A stretch of 64,000 bases of DNA, from contig CM063504.1 of the NCBI GenBank assembly GCA_032207245.1, positions 23,854,491-23,918,490 on the forward strand, in the 5' to 3' direction. The position numbers and the translations under genes were made by a program. A model generated the notes under the pieces. That model ran no database searches and was not told the origin of the DNA. It saw only the letters and a program-made list of their open reading frames with translations. Each line of letters begins with the position of its first letter. Positions within the stretch are counted from its first letter, which is position 1. This document shows positions 13,013 to 22,210 of the stretch, piece by piece. Source of the stretch: Pardosa pseudoannulata. Taxonomy: Eukaryota > Arthropoda > Arachnida > Araneae > Lycosidae.

Positions 13013-13918
13013 TTTTTTTAACTTAATACATAGTTCAAAACAAGTAGAACTAGCGTCTTAATCTTAAAACAACATGTAATACAAGCTTGAAAATTACTAT
13101 AATTGCCTTTTATATTTACATTATAATAGGCCCCACCTTAGGTACAGATAAATATAAGTATGCTTAGATCACAAACAAAATAGGAAAAAAAAAGAAAAAA
13201 AAGAAAATTAAGATCAAAGGATACGGTTTGAATTTTTTTGTACTTTTTAACATTTACCTAATCAAAATGCAGATAAATTATTTGAATCGTCAAAATATTT
13301 TAACTCCATACTCTTAAACATCAATGCTATGTTAACTGATCGCCTGCTACATCATTTAATCCAATCACTGTGAAGCCTTTTGATAGTATACCAACTATAT
13401 CTTAATAGAAAAATAATTCTCTGCTCGGTTTATTTTGTAGCGTACAAAATGAAGTTAATGATGCTTTTCCTACATTTCTAACAGTTAATGGAGGGCAAGA
13501 TAGGGATAGTATTTTTTTCATGGCAATTGTATGCTTTGGTAATTTTATATGCTTTATAAATCTCAGTGAAAGAAGGAAATAAAAAATATGATGACAAATA
13601 GTTCGAGATCTATTTAATATTAAATACTTAAGATGAAATTACTGTTTCATTTACACATATTACAAACAAATTTTACAGGAATGGAGAAGTGTACTTGTTT
13701 ACCACTTTTCTGGAAGAAACATTGATCTGGTTGTGTTCTAAACATAAAATTTCCATCTCTATATACATAAACCAGGTTTTGCACTACATAAATCTGGACT
13801 CATGATTTGGAATATCGTATGTATGATTTGATAAACTTTCACTGGTATCGATCGATAGGGGATTTAAAAAAATTAATGAATGTGAGTTTAGACTTCTTAC
13901 ATCATACAACATTAGTAC

Positions 13919-14094
13919 GTTTGGTTTAGTTTGGAGCACTCGGTCTGATTTTTTCCAATACGAGGTTTAATGAAACCGGGACCGACATCTTAAAGCCGAT
14001 TCCGAATAGCTACAAGCATTCATGCCAGGAAAGGCATTCGAATATTGGACTCCGGTATCAAAGAGCAGCACCCTACCATACGGCCATCGTCCGG
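13919..14094 (-). mobile_element. SINE, chimeric copy
   Basis: On the plus strand the element begins with its tail (TTGGTTTAGTTTGGAGC) and ends with the reverse of its tRNA-like head (CGGCCATCGTCCGG). The first ~15 bp match the first of two adjacent SINEs in duplication copy 2 (15628-15804). The rest, starting ACTCGGTCTG, matches the second (15805-15976). The simplest reading is recombination between two tandem SINEs that removed one unit here. Confidence 0.8.
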
Positions 14095-14477
14095 TTACTA
14101 CATTGACACAATTATTTTTAACCACATATTATAAGTTACACTTATGTGAAAGTACGCTTCCAAAGTCTGATAAAGTACTCTACTTTAACCATAAATTTAT
14201 TCTTGCAATCATTAGTACAATTTAAGTGTCTATATATTGTCACGAAGATTCGAATGAACACACCGTTTAACTTAACAGATGAATTTAGTGAAGCTAAGTA
14301 GCAACTCGTAACTTTACAAGATCGAGAAGTTGCGTACAACTAGTGGGTATCAGCTTTTATACCCGAACAGAATATTCGAGAAATAACTAATTTACATAAT
14401 AAAGAAATATCTAGAATGTTCTAGAACATAAGGCAACAATAAATAACATTTTTAAATTAAAAATCTACATTTTGGAT

Positions 14478-14560
14478 CGACCGCCATGGCGAGCATCGAA
14501 CCCACAAACTTCGCGTTTGGATCTCGTGCTTTGACCTTTCGGCCACTGAGCTCGCTGGAG
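14478..14560 (-). mobile_element. Second-type tRNA-like repeat head
   Basis: Read on the minus strand it contains CAGTGGCCGAAAGG, an A-box-like sequence, followed about 45 bases on by GGGTTCGATGCTC, a B-box-like sequence. The spacing and the flanking GAGCTC / CATGGCGG segments differ from the main SINE head, so it derives from another tRNA or a divergent subfamily. It lies just 5' (plus-strand sense) of a TTATTATTATTA run and a main-family SINE. The duplicate at 16375-16450 is almost identical. It is not a functional tRNA gene as far as I can fold it by eye. Confidence 0.6.
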
Positions 14561-14593
14561 AGGGTTCTTTATGCGGCATTATTATTATTATTA

Positions 14594-14720
14594 GATTTAG
14601 TTTGGTTTGGTTTATAGAAATATGGTCTACTTGTTTTGCTACAGGAGAGCTAATGAGATCAGAATCTACTGCTAAAAGTCTATTCCGAACAGCTACAAAC
14701 ATCCAAGGCAGCAATGGGAT
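14594..14720 (-). mobile_element. SINE cut by the duplication breakpoint
   Basis: The tail (TTTAGTTTGGTTTGG) and body (GAGCTAATGAGATC, ATTCCGAACAGC) are present. The element stops at GCAATGGGAT, exactly where copy 1 of the tandem duplication ends. The complete counterpart at 16476-16647 continues through the B box and A box. The truncation was therefore created by the duplication and not by incomplete reverse transcription. Confidence 0.8.
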
Positions 14721-15627
14721 TTTTTTTAACTTAATACATAGTTCAAAACAAGTAGAACTAGCGTCTTAATCTTAAAACAACATGTAATACAAGCTTGAAA
14801 ATTATTATAATTGTCTTTTATATTTACATTATAATAGGCCCCACCTTAGGTACAGATAAATATAAGTATGCTTAGATCACAAACAAAATAGGAAAAAAAG
14901 AAGAAAAAAAAGAAAATTAAGATCAAAGGATACGGTTTGAATTTTTTTGCACTTTTTAACATTTCCCTAATCAAAATGTAGATAAATTATTTGAATCGTC
15001 AAAATATTTTAACTCCATACTCTTAAACATCAATGCTATGTTAACTGATCGCCTGCTACATGATTTAATCCAATCACTGTGAAGCATTTTGATAGTATAC
15101 CAACTATATCTTAATAGAAAAATAATTCTCTGCTCGGTTTATTCTGTAGCGTACAAAATGAAGTTAATGATGCTTTTCCTACATTTCTAACAGTTAATGG
15201 AGGGCAAGATAAGGATAGTATTTTTTTCATGGCATTTATATGCTTTGGTAATTTTATATGCTTTATAAATCTCAGTGAAAGAAGGGAATGAAAAATATGA
15301 GGACAAATAGTTCGAGATCTATTTAATATTAAATACTTCAGATGATATTACTGTTTCATTTACACATATTACAAACAATTTTTTACAGGAATGGAGAAGT
15401 GTACTTGTTTACCCCTTTTCTGGAAGAAACATTGATCTGGTTGTGTTCTAAACATAAAATTTCCATTTCTATATACATAAACCAGGTTTTGCACTACATA
15501 AATCTGGACTCATGATTTGGAATATCGTATGAATGATTTGATAAACTTTCACTGGTATCGATAGATAGGGGATTTAAAAAAATTAATGAATGTGAGTTTA
15601 GACTTCTTACATCATACAACATTAGTA

Positions 15628-15804
15628 CGTTTGGTTTAGTTTGGAGCGCTACAGTCTGCTGTTTTGCACACGAGGGCTAATGATACGGGGACTTACAGCT
15701 TAAAGCCGATTACAAACGGCTATATCCAAGCCAGCAGTGGGATTCGAGCCCGCGAACTCCGGTTCCGAAGAGCAGCGCTCTACCCTTCGGCCATCTTTCG
15801 GCTT
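15628..15804 (-). mobile_element. SINE, first of a tandem pair
   Basis: The full-length element reads on the plus strand from TTTGGTTTAGTTTGGAGCGC through ACGAGGGCTAATGATACGGG and GCTTAAAGCCGATT to GGGATTCGAGCCCGCG (B box complement) and CGGCCATCTTTCGG (A box complement). It is joined head-to-tail to the next SINE without intervening sequence. This unit is missing from duplication copy 1. Confidence 0.88.
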
Positions 15805-15976
15805 GTTTTAGTTTTGAAGCACTCGGTCTACTTTTTTCCAATACTAGTTTAATGAGACGGGATAGACATCTTAAATATGATTCCAAACGGCTATGAACAT
15901 TCATTTCAGCAGCGGGATTCAAATCCGTGGACTCCGGTATCAAAGAGCAGCACCCTACCATACGGCCATCGTCCGG
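15805..15976 (-). mobile_element. SINE, second of a tandem pair
   Basis: This is more diverged than its neighbour. It reads from TTTTAGTTTTGAAGCACTCGG through the body GATTCCAAACGGCTATGAAC to GGGATTCAAATCCGTGG and CGGCCATCGTCCGG. Duplication copy 1 retains most of it. The tandem pair may have arisen by insertion of one SINE next to the end of another. Confidence 0.85.
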
Positions 15977-16374
15977 TTACTACATTGATACAATTATTTT
16001 TAACCACATGTTATAAGTTACACTTATGTGAAAGTACGCTTCCAAAGTCTGATAAAGTACTCTAATTTAACCATAAATTTATTCTTGCAATCATTAGTAC
16101 AATTTAAGTGTCTATATATTGTCACGAATATTCGAATGAACACACCGTTTAACTTAACAGACGAATTTAGTGAAGCTAAGTAGCAACTCGTAACTTTACA
16201 AGATCGAGAAGTTGCCTACAACTAGTGGGTATCAGCTTTTATACCTGAACAGAATATTCGAGAAATAACTAATTTACATAATAAAGAAATATCTAGAATG
16301 TTCGAGAACATAAGGCAACAATAAATAACATTTTTAAATTAAAAATCCACACTTTGAATCTACCGCCATGGCGA

Positions 16375-16450
16375 GCATCGAACCCACAAACTTCGGGTCT
16401 GGATCTCATGCTTTGACCTTTCGGCCACTGAGCTCGCTGGAGAGGGTTCT
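16375..16450 (-). mobile_element. Second-type tRNA-like repeat head (copy 2)
   Basis: This is the duplicate of 14478-14560, with a few substitutions (for example TCGGGTCTGG in place of TCGCGTTTGG). The A-box-like and B-box-like elements are preserved. Confidence 0.6.
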
Positions 16451-16475
16451 TTATGCGGCATTATTATTATTATTA

Positions 16476-16647
16476 GATTCAGTTTGGTTTGGTTTGTAGA
16501 GATATGGTCTACTTGTTTTGCTATAGGAGATCTAATGAGATCAGAATCTACTGCTAAAAGTCTATTCCGAACAGCTACAAACATCCAAGGCAGCAATGGG
16601 ATTTCAACCCGGTGCCAAAGAGCAACGTACTACCCATTCGGCCACGG
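16476..16647 (-). mobile_element. SINE, complete counterpart of 14594-14720
   Basis: It reads from AGTTTGGTTTGGTTTG through AGAGATATGGTCTAC and GAGATCTAATGAGATCAG, then continues past the duplication breakpoint into GGGATTTCAACCCGG (B-box complement, decayed) and CATTCGGCCACGG (A-box complement). It is a diverged family member. Confidence 0.8.
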
Positions 16648-18184
16648 TATAGATTTTGCTTACGTAAATATTATAATAATCCTCTTTGTAAACAAACTAT
16701 AGTCATAAATATTATTACAATAATTAATACTTTTGTTTTATTACTTACAATAAATATTCTCATTTTGAATTTCACGTATCATGTATCAACTTTAATTTCC
16801 CTAGCATTATACAATAAAAAATTGAACACTTTTAGACATATCAAAGGTTTAGAAAAAATATTCATGTTTCTAAAATGAGAGCAATACCCTTGGGTTTGGA
16901 GGAATAAATTATACAAAAGGATTTGTAGTACGAAAACATACAGAGCAAAACTCTGCCTGTGCTTTTACAATGCAGTTTGACTCACTCTTATCTCGGATCA
17001 ACCACTTCTGATTTACCGCATCTGCTTTATCTCCCCATCTGCTAAGTTTCGCAAATTAATAAGAATCTTTGGCGGCAGAAAGCAGTGATTCCTACATTTA
17101 TCTTCAACCACTCCCCATCACTTGAAAGTTGTTAACATACATTAATCAATATAATTATACCACCGCCATAGAAGCGAGATCGGGAAACGCTTATGAATTC
17201 AGGGTAAGCAGTCGAATGCAATTTTTCTCAACGTTCAACATTAATCTTACTTTATGCAGGCAATATTTGCGTAAATATTCATACAGTTCACAGCCACCAA
17301 CTAAATTTATTGAGCAATTTGCGAACTTGGTCTTTAATTTTGTATTTAACATTTTCTGTTTCTTTGTAATCGCTGACTATGAAAAAAGCCTTAGTGGTAT
17401 AGATCAATTAAGCTTATTTTAGCACAAATTCTTGAAATAACAAATCATCATTTATTCTGTCAGCTGTTGAACATTAATATCCCTTCAAATCCCCAGACTC
17501 ATAATCTATAATGACAGTTCTAAAAAACTGGATCATTAATTTTATATTTTAATGCTTGCATAAATTTTACGGGTCTTTAAAATATAAATAGTTTTAAGTT
17601 CTTCCTATAATTTATAAATATTCATCAGTACAAGAAATTTGGAAAAATTCTACTAACTATGAGAAAGCAAATTTTTTTTATGAATCAGCTTTCAAACTGC
17701 TGTTGTAGAGAAAAAAAACTACTTTGAAACATCGTGCCTCTTAATGACATCTTCTATTCTGCTTCTTAGTCTTCCGTTTTTTACTAATAATTTGGCAAAT
17801 TGTATGGATTTATAATTGGAACATTTAGCTATTATTCTTATTTGTAATATTATAGAACGAAATGATTTCTTTCCAATGCAACAGACAATAGAAAATTATC
17901 CTAATGCCATATAGAGACCGACTGATTTCGGCAGTGAATTTACTACTCTTTCAGCACCACCCAAAGAGCAAAAGTAGCTTGAGGAATGTAACGGACTCCG
18001 CAAAGTGAGTCCTCAAATTTTAGAAGCAGGAAATAAGCAGAAGACCCCAAGACTTGGCATGCCACCTTCAGAAGTATCTCTTAAACTTGGAGGACATTTC
18101 GATTACGAGTCTATTTAACCTTCCCCAGCTGCCATTAATAAACAATACAAATCTTTGTTTAGCGCAAGCCTCGAATCCTTTTGA
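16648..18184. other. Unique stretch; no gene recognised
   Basis: The longest frame (17129-17422, plus, 97 codons) has no recognisable domain. A CAGGGTAAGC sequence inside it resembles a splice donor, but no reading-frame or acceptor evidence supports an exon. Two less AT-rich blocks, about 16950-17125 and 17930-18135, stand out and are raised as possible conserved non-coding elements. Confidence 0.45.
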
Positions 18185-18392
18185 CAGATGTACCGCCTCA
18201 GTCAGACTCACAACCTGAAACTGTCCTCGGAGCGGATAGTCGGCCCTCCGATCTGGAGGTTCGACTTAGAGCTAGAAACTTGGTCAAGCGAAGGACCACT
18301 CTCCGACTCACCGAGTCAGCCAACTTCGAACCCACAACCCTACGGTTTTGAGCTCGAAATCTTTGCCGACTGAGTTACCGTTTTGCCTTGAG
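18185..18392 (-). mobile_element. tRNA-like repeat, third type
   Basis: Read on the minus strand it begins GGCAAAACGGTAACTCAGTC, an A-box-like ACTCAGTCGG region. About 35 bases on comes GGGTTGTGGGTTCGAAG with a B box, then GCTGACTCGGTGAGTC and a GC-richer body ending near GGATTCGAGGC. The GC content is well above the surroundings. It looks like a tRNA-derived SINE unrelated in its body to the main family. It is not a plausible functional tRNA because stem pairing beyond the T arm is poor. The 61-codon plus frame across it is incidental. Confidence 0.6.
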
Positions 18393-18478
18393 GCCTAAAT
18401 TGATGTTTTGATCTGTTTCATGTTCGGAGGTTAAAGTGAAGACTTTCCACTTAGCTAGGTACTCCGTATAACTTATTT

Positions 18479-18499
18479 ACCTTGACCTTGACCTTGAAC
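18479..18499 (-). promoter_or_regulatory. Overlapping nuclear-receptor half-sites
   Basis: On the minus strand the sequence is TTCAAGGTCAAGGTCAAGGT, that is three overlapping AAGGTCA units, two of them in the extended TCAAGGTCA form. TCAAGGTCA is the known monomer site of FTZ-F1/SF-1 and ERR-type nuclear receptors. A hexanucleotide microsatellite of three units would give the same sequence by chance, so a regulatory role is inferred only. Confidence 0.35.
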
Positions 18500-18779
18500 T
18501 ACCATGATTCTAGGATTTAATTTGAAATTAAATAATATAATTTGTCATATACTGCCTAATTTGTACTAAAACTTGTAGAATGCTGGAATAAACAATAAGT
18601 TTACTAAAGGAATTTGTTAAATAAAATCTTTTTTAAAAAATGACTATTTCTTCCAACTACCATTAGCAACGTAAAAGTATTTTGCTAATCAATAATTTCA
18701 CTCGGCAACGTGTACATAATCAAAACAATCAAGTATAATGCGTCATCAAAATTATCATTTGCTCCTTTCCTTCCAGGTT

Positions 18780-18930
18780 CAGAGTAGTTGCATTTCTCAG
18801 GGTAACAAGTGTCGTCTGAGTAAAGCTCAAACTCTGCTATAAAATGTAGGAGATCCGCAGTGTTAATATTCTTTGAGATTTCTCTTTATATAGCTTTTCG
18901 TTATAAGACTGAATATTTCGAAATAACAAT
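18780..18930. repeat. Dispersed repeat related to 54415-54565
   Basis: TCTGAGTAAAGCTCAA, CAGTGTTAATATT, TATATAGCTTTTCGTTATAA and GAATATTTCGAAA occur in the same order as TCTAAGTAAAGCTCAA, CAGTATTAATGTT, TATATAGGTATTTCGTTATAA and CCGAAATTTTTC at 54424-54555. The shared order over about 130 bp argues for one old dispersed repeat family, type unknown. Confidence 0.55.
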
Positions 18931-19733
18931 ACTTCTTTTCCTCGTGAAACAATAAACAGTAAAAATTCAAACTTATTTTCTGCAGATAATAGATTTTCAC
19001 TTTTTTTTAATGTACTTCAAAAGCATGGTTTCAACTGCTTATAAACATTGTTACAACTGCATATGAATACGTTGATATCTTCGTGTTGTATTGTAGGTCG
19101 GTAATGTAATGACAGTTATATAGAGATTAACTGTTATATAGAGTGTAGACTATAATAAAAAGTGGAGGTGTTTCAGTAGATTTTGCAAAATTTCAAAATT
19201 CTACTACTAAATTTTATTTAATTACGGACGGCAGTGTTAATGTTCGGTATGTTGAAGTTTCTCGTTACATAGTACCGATAGCAATCTAAAAGGGATTTGC
19301 CCAACTAGATGTCACATCAGTCCGAAATATTAATAAAATGCTTTTATGTTAAATAGATAAATAAGTAAATAAATATGTGTATATGTAATGATATTTTTAC
19401 CCTAAAAAATTAACCAATTAAATTGTGTCTATCTTAAAATAATTTTCTTTCTTTCAACTTGGTTTCAACTTCGAAACACCAAAGATCATATTGCATAAAT
19501 GCTTTATATAACTAGTAACGCTTAAACCACGTCACTGGAATCACCTCGTGACTGGTGATTCAGAATCCTGATTGGTTGGCTCATACACTTGTAAATTTCA
19601 ATTTATAGTTTTTCAGCCACAGACGTCCGTGAGAGAGAATGCTAAAATAAACTCCTTTCCTCTTTATCCCAAAGTTTATTTATGTTTTCCCCTACACTTT
19701 TTAATTACGATTGGACATGGACACTATTCTCTT

Positions 19734-19763
19734 TGTGTGTGTGTGTGTGTGTGTGTGTGTATG
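19734..19763. repeat. (GT)n microsatellite
   Basis: An uninterrupted GTGTGTGT run is followed by an ATGCGTGCACAC transition. It generates the VCVCVCV peptide in one reading frame, which is not a gene. Confidence 0.9.
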
Positions 19764-20534
19764 CGTGCACACAGAGAGAAAGATGTATAATAATTTTGAT
19801 TCATTAAATATTATAGTTAAAATATCTATATATAAAAAAATGTCAACATAGTTTGCATGAAATAAAACTGTAAAGATAATATGAATATATAAATCTAGAT
19901 ATAAATCTATACTATAGACTAGACATATATAGCTATGATATAAATCTAGTGTACCTCTTCTAGATTATTTTTATTTTTAATGGTTAGTCCTGCAATAATT
20001 TATTAATTGCAATAGTTAAATACAATTTTGTTGTTCTTTTGTTCTTTTTGTTAAACTGTATATCGTCTTTGTTGGAAAAAAGTAGAAGAAAAGATCTGTG
20101 AAAGTTATTTGATTAAACAAATAAGCATTATATTAGCTAGATTAAAGTTTCACCAAATCTGTATTTCTGTACTATGCTACTGATCTGCTTGTCAGAACAA
20201 CGTGTTTTTATTTTTGAACAATATTTCAAAAATAATGAAAGTCTGTGGCCACAGATCGAAAACTGTGCACAAAATGTGGTCTGAACAGTAATTTAACTTC
20301 TTGAACTGTGAAGAGAGTAATTGAAAAATTCATGTAGACTAAGTTGATTGTGGATTCTAAACACACTTCTTCAGTGGCATGACAACCCTAAATCACTCTA
20401 GCATTCTCCAGAATACGATACCACACAGTCCTACGGTAAAGCAGCCTGGCACTTCTTCTATTGACTTCACACCAATTAGGTCTTACAGGGTAGAGTTGTT
20501 GGCCCTGAAAACAACCCTCAAACTGGAGGTATGC

Positions 20535-20675
20535 ACTGGTCGTCCAAAAACAAGACATTGAAACGTTCATACCGAAGCAGTGCGTGAGAGTGTTGGTGAA
20601 AGTCCGGGAACATTAATTCGATGTCGTGGACAAGAATTTCAATTTTGACAGAAGAAAGTGTATATGCCAGCAAAG
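20535..20675 (+). pseudogene. Degraded Tc1/mariner-type transposase relic
   Basis: In one plus-strand frame the translation reads GRPKTRH, a stop, then TEAVRESVGESPGTLIR and RGQEF before another stop. The pattern GRP+T...I..VRESV..SP..S.RR...ELG is the linker and second helix-turn-helix of DDE-type mariner-like transposases common in arthropods. No DDE catalytic domain follows: only about 130 bp later the sequence reaches a TTAATTTTGGGATACTCTAT end typical of such elements. Most of the coding region is therefore deleted, and stops interrupt what remains. The assignment rests on motif recognition by eye; another HTH transposon family is possible. Confidence 0.5.
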
Positions 20676-20739
20676 CCATGAAGACCAATTGCCCTATATT
20701 TTATTCCATACATAATCCTATCATATGTAATTTACGATT

Positions 20740-21080
20740 CAATAAAAAATCAATTTAAAGAAGAAATTGTGTTTTCTATTAAACACTAAACTTGCGTTAA
20801 TTTTGGGATACTCTATAAAAAAAGCAAAAATTGGATTCTAGGAGAGTAGTTTATCATAGAAATCATTAAGGTACAAGTAATCATTTAAAGTCTAAATATA
20901 TTTCCATTCATTTTTTCAAGCCTTAAACGATTTACTTAGAACTAAGTTCTCTCCAAAGATTTACATTACAAAGTTTACGATATAAATTATGTCCAGACAT
21001 TTCCACGAAACTGATTTTTCATTAACCAATACCTTAATCTTTTAACAACCACGAAATCTCTTTTCATTTCTGATTCCCAA
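20740..21080. repeat. Local duplication, copy A (transposon 3' end plus flank)
   Basis: AATTTAAAGAAGAAATTG, TTTTCTATTAAA, TTGCGTTAATTTTGGGA, AAGCAAAAATTGGATTCTAG, TTTCCATTCATT, ATATAAATTATGTCCAGA and TTAACCAATACCTTAATC are all found again in the same order in copy B (22040-22210 and 22791-22945). The duplicated block spans the putative transposon terminus and about 250 bp of adjoining DNA, so a larger unit was copied and not the transposon alone. Confidence 0.75.
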
Positions 21081-21300
21081 CAATGCTTTGAGCCCGTCAG
21101 ATATTATTCCGATCGGAAATTGAAGCTGCTACCAAGATAACATAAATTACTTCCTTTCAACTTTTGCCGCTCCTGTTTTCGCGGCAAAGGAAGTTTTCAA
21201 AGATAATTAATCTAATCAAAGCTTTTTTTCCCTGCACGACAGCGCACAGGGAAACCTCATTTAAGAACTCCTTCGGCTGTTTCCTCCTAAATATATAAGA
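21081..21300. other. Less AT-rich unique block, possible regulatory element
   Basis: The block contains TCGGAAATTGAAGCTGC, a CCTGTTTTCGCGGCAAAGG palindrome-like region and CTGCACGACAGCGCACAGG, in otherwise 70%-plus AT surroundings. No open frame supports an exon. Composition alone makes it a candidate conserved non-coding element. Confidence 0.3.
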
Positions 21301-21582
21301 AGGAATGGTAAAAACAAAATTTGCAAATGTTCCTTCCGGTAGTTATTTCTACAAGAAAAGAATTTTTAAATTACGATTTGAAATATTATCTAGTCTTTAA
21401 TTTAAAGATTTGAGATTTTAACAATTTAGAAATGTATTTATTGAATTCAAAAACATATATTGATCTAAATTATAGAGCTGAAACTTAACTCTTTAAAATC
21501 TCATTATTAGATTTTAAAACATGTATAGTTTTTTGATTTGGATATTTTATTGAACAAAAAACATCATTAAACCATATAGTGC

Positions 21583-21640
21583 AGGGTTAGGCAAAGTATA
21601 GCCCTTGAGGCCAGCTCCGAAAGGTACTATCTAGACCACC
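21583..21640. mobile_element. hAT (Charlie-like) terminus
   Basis: CAGGGTTAGGCAAAGTATAG followed by CCCTTGAGGCCAGCTCCG has the layout of hAT-Charlie type ends (CAGGGGT..GCAAAC....GGCC...GGCCA..TCCGGCC). A matching opposite terminus is not clear; a C-run followed by CCCTG near 21784-21800 is a weak candidate. Probably a decayed fragment. Confidence 0.45.
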
Positions 21641-21783
21641 AAAAATTTAAAATAATACTTATAATAAATTCCAATAACAAAATAATATCTACAATTCATG
21701 TGTAAGTCACTTTTCTCTGCAGTTTTATTATATACATAACGGTGTTTTCATTTCATAATGGAAAATAGATATGCTAAAGCTCT

Positions 21784-21793
21784 CCCCCCCCCC
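21784..21793. repeat. Poly(C) run
   Basis: Ten consecutive C residues in strongly AT-rich sequence. Comparable G/C homopolymers occur at 53921-53929 (G), 60106-60116 (C) and 62673-62684 (C). Confidence 0.9.
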
Positions 21794-22039
21794 TTTCCCT
21801 GGTTTAAAAGTAAAAATTGATTTTTCGAGGTGAATATAATATTTAGAACATTCTTATCATGCAATAGTTATAATTTGGTTCAATCTTGAATTCGGATGTT
21901 TTTGAGAAAGTGCTTTACTATGGTATTTGTTCCTTTTAGGATACATTTATTTCGGTGAGTATTGCAATGAAATTTTTGAATAACATTTAGCAGAAATGTT
22001 AAATATAATTTTATTTCTAAGTTTGTATTATTTTTTAAA

Positions 22040-22210
22040 CAATTTAAAAGAAAAAATTGCTTTCTATTAAATTCAAATATTGCGTTAATTTTGGGACACC
22101 TATTAAAAAGCAAAAAAAAATGGATTCTAGGTGAGTAGTTTTTCATAGAAATCCTTAACAAGTACAAGTAATCACTTTAGGTCCAAATTCATTTCCATTC
22201 ATTATTTCAA
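22040..22210. repeat. Local duplication, copy B left part
   Basis: Matches 20740-20930: CTATTAAA, TTGCGTTAATTTTGGGACAC, AAAATGGATTCTAGGTGAG, AGTACAAGTAATCA and TTTCCATTCATT. The block stops at TTCATTTCCATTCATTATTTCAA (22188-22210). The homology resumes only at 22791, after an insertion. Confidence 0.75.

Larger units (their letters stand above)
13013..14720. repeat. Direct tandem duplication, copy 1 (1.71 kb)
   Basis: This block is repeated immediately downstream (14721-16603) with very high identity by eye. The left end starts in a T-run followed by AACTTAATACATAGTTC, and the same sequence reappears at the junction at 14721. The right end falls inside a SINE, after GGCAGCAATGGGAT, which in copy 2 continues into the SINE head. 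The junction shows only a short T-run microhomology. Contents are unique AT-rich sequence, one chimeric SINE, one second-type tRNA-like repeat and one truncated SINE. Confidence 0.93.
14721..16603. repeat. Direct tandem duplication, copy 2 (1.88 kb)
   Basis: This is the downstream copy of 13013-14720. The offset between equivalent positions is 1708 at the left end and 1882 at the right end. The 174-bp difference is accounted for by one extra SINE (15628-15804). Single-base changes and 1-2-bp length changes in A/T runs are the other differences noticed. The duplication is therefore fairly recent compared with most repeats in the window. Confidence 0.93.
18400..20340. other. Mostly unique AT-rich stretch
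   Basis: Apart from the half-site cluster, the dispersed repeat and the (GT)n tract, no gene or RNA was recognised. A doubled TTATATAGAG block at about 19114-19145 (GTTATATAGAGATTAACTGTTATATAGAG) resembles the subterminal repeats of pogo-like elements, but no matching opposite end was found. Confidence 0.45.

Noticed and set aside
14457..16602. Duplicated minus frames of 78-85 codons (MLPWMFVAVRNRLLAVDSDL...)
   Set aside because: The frame is the translation of SINE and tRNA-like repeat sequence. It occurs twice only because of the tandem duplication.
17129..17422. 97-codon plus frame as a small gene
   Set aside because: No recognisable domain, no codon bias different from the AT background, no clear promoter or polyadenylation context. 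An internal GTAAGC alone does not make an exon.
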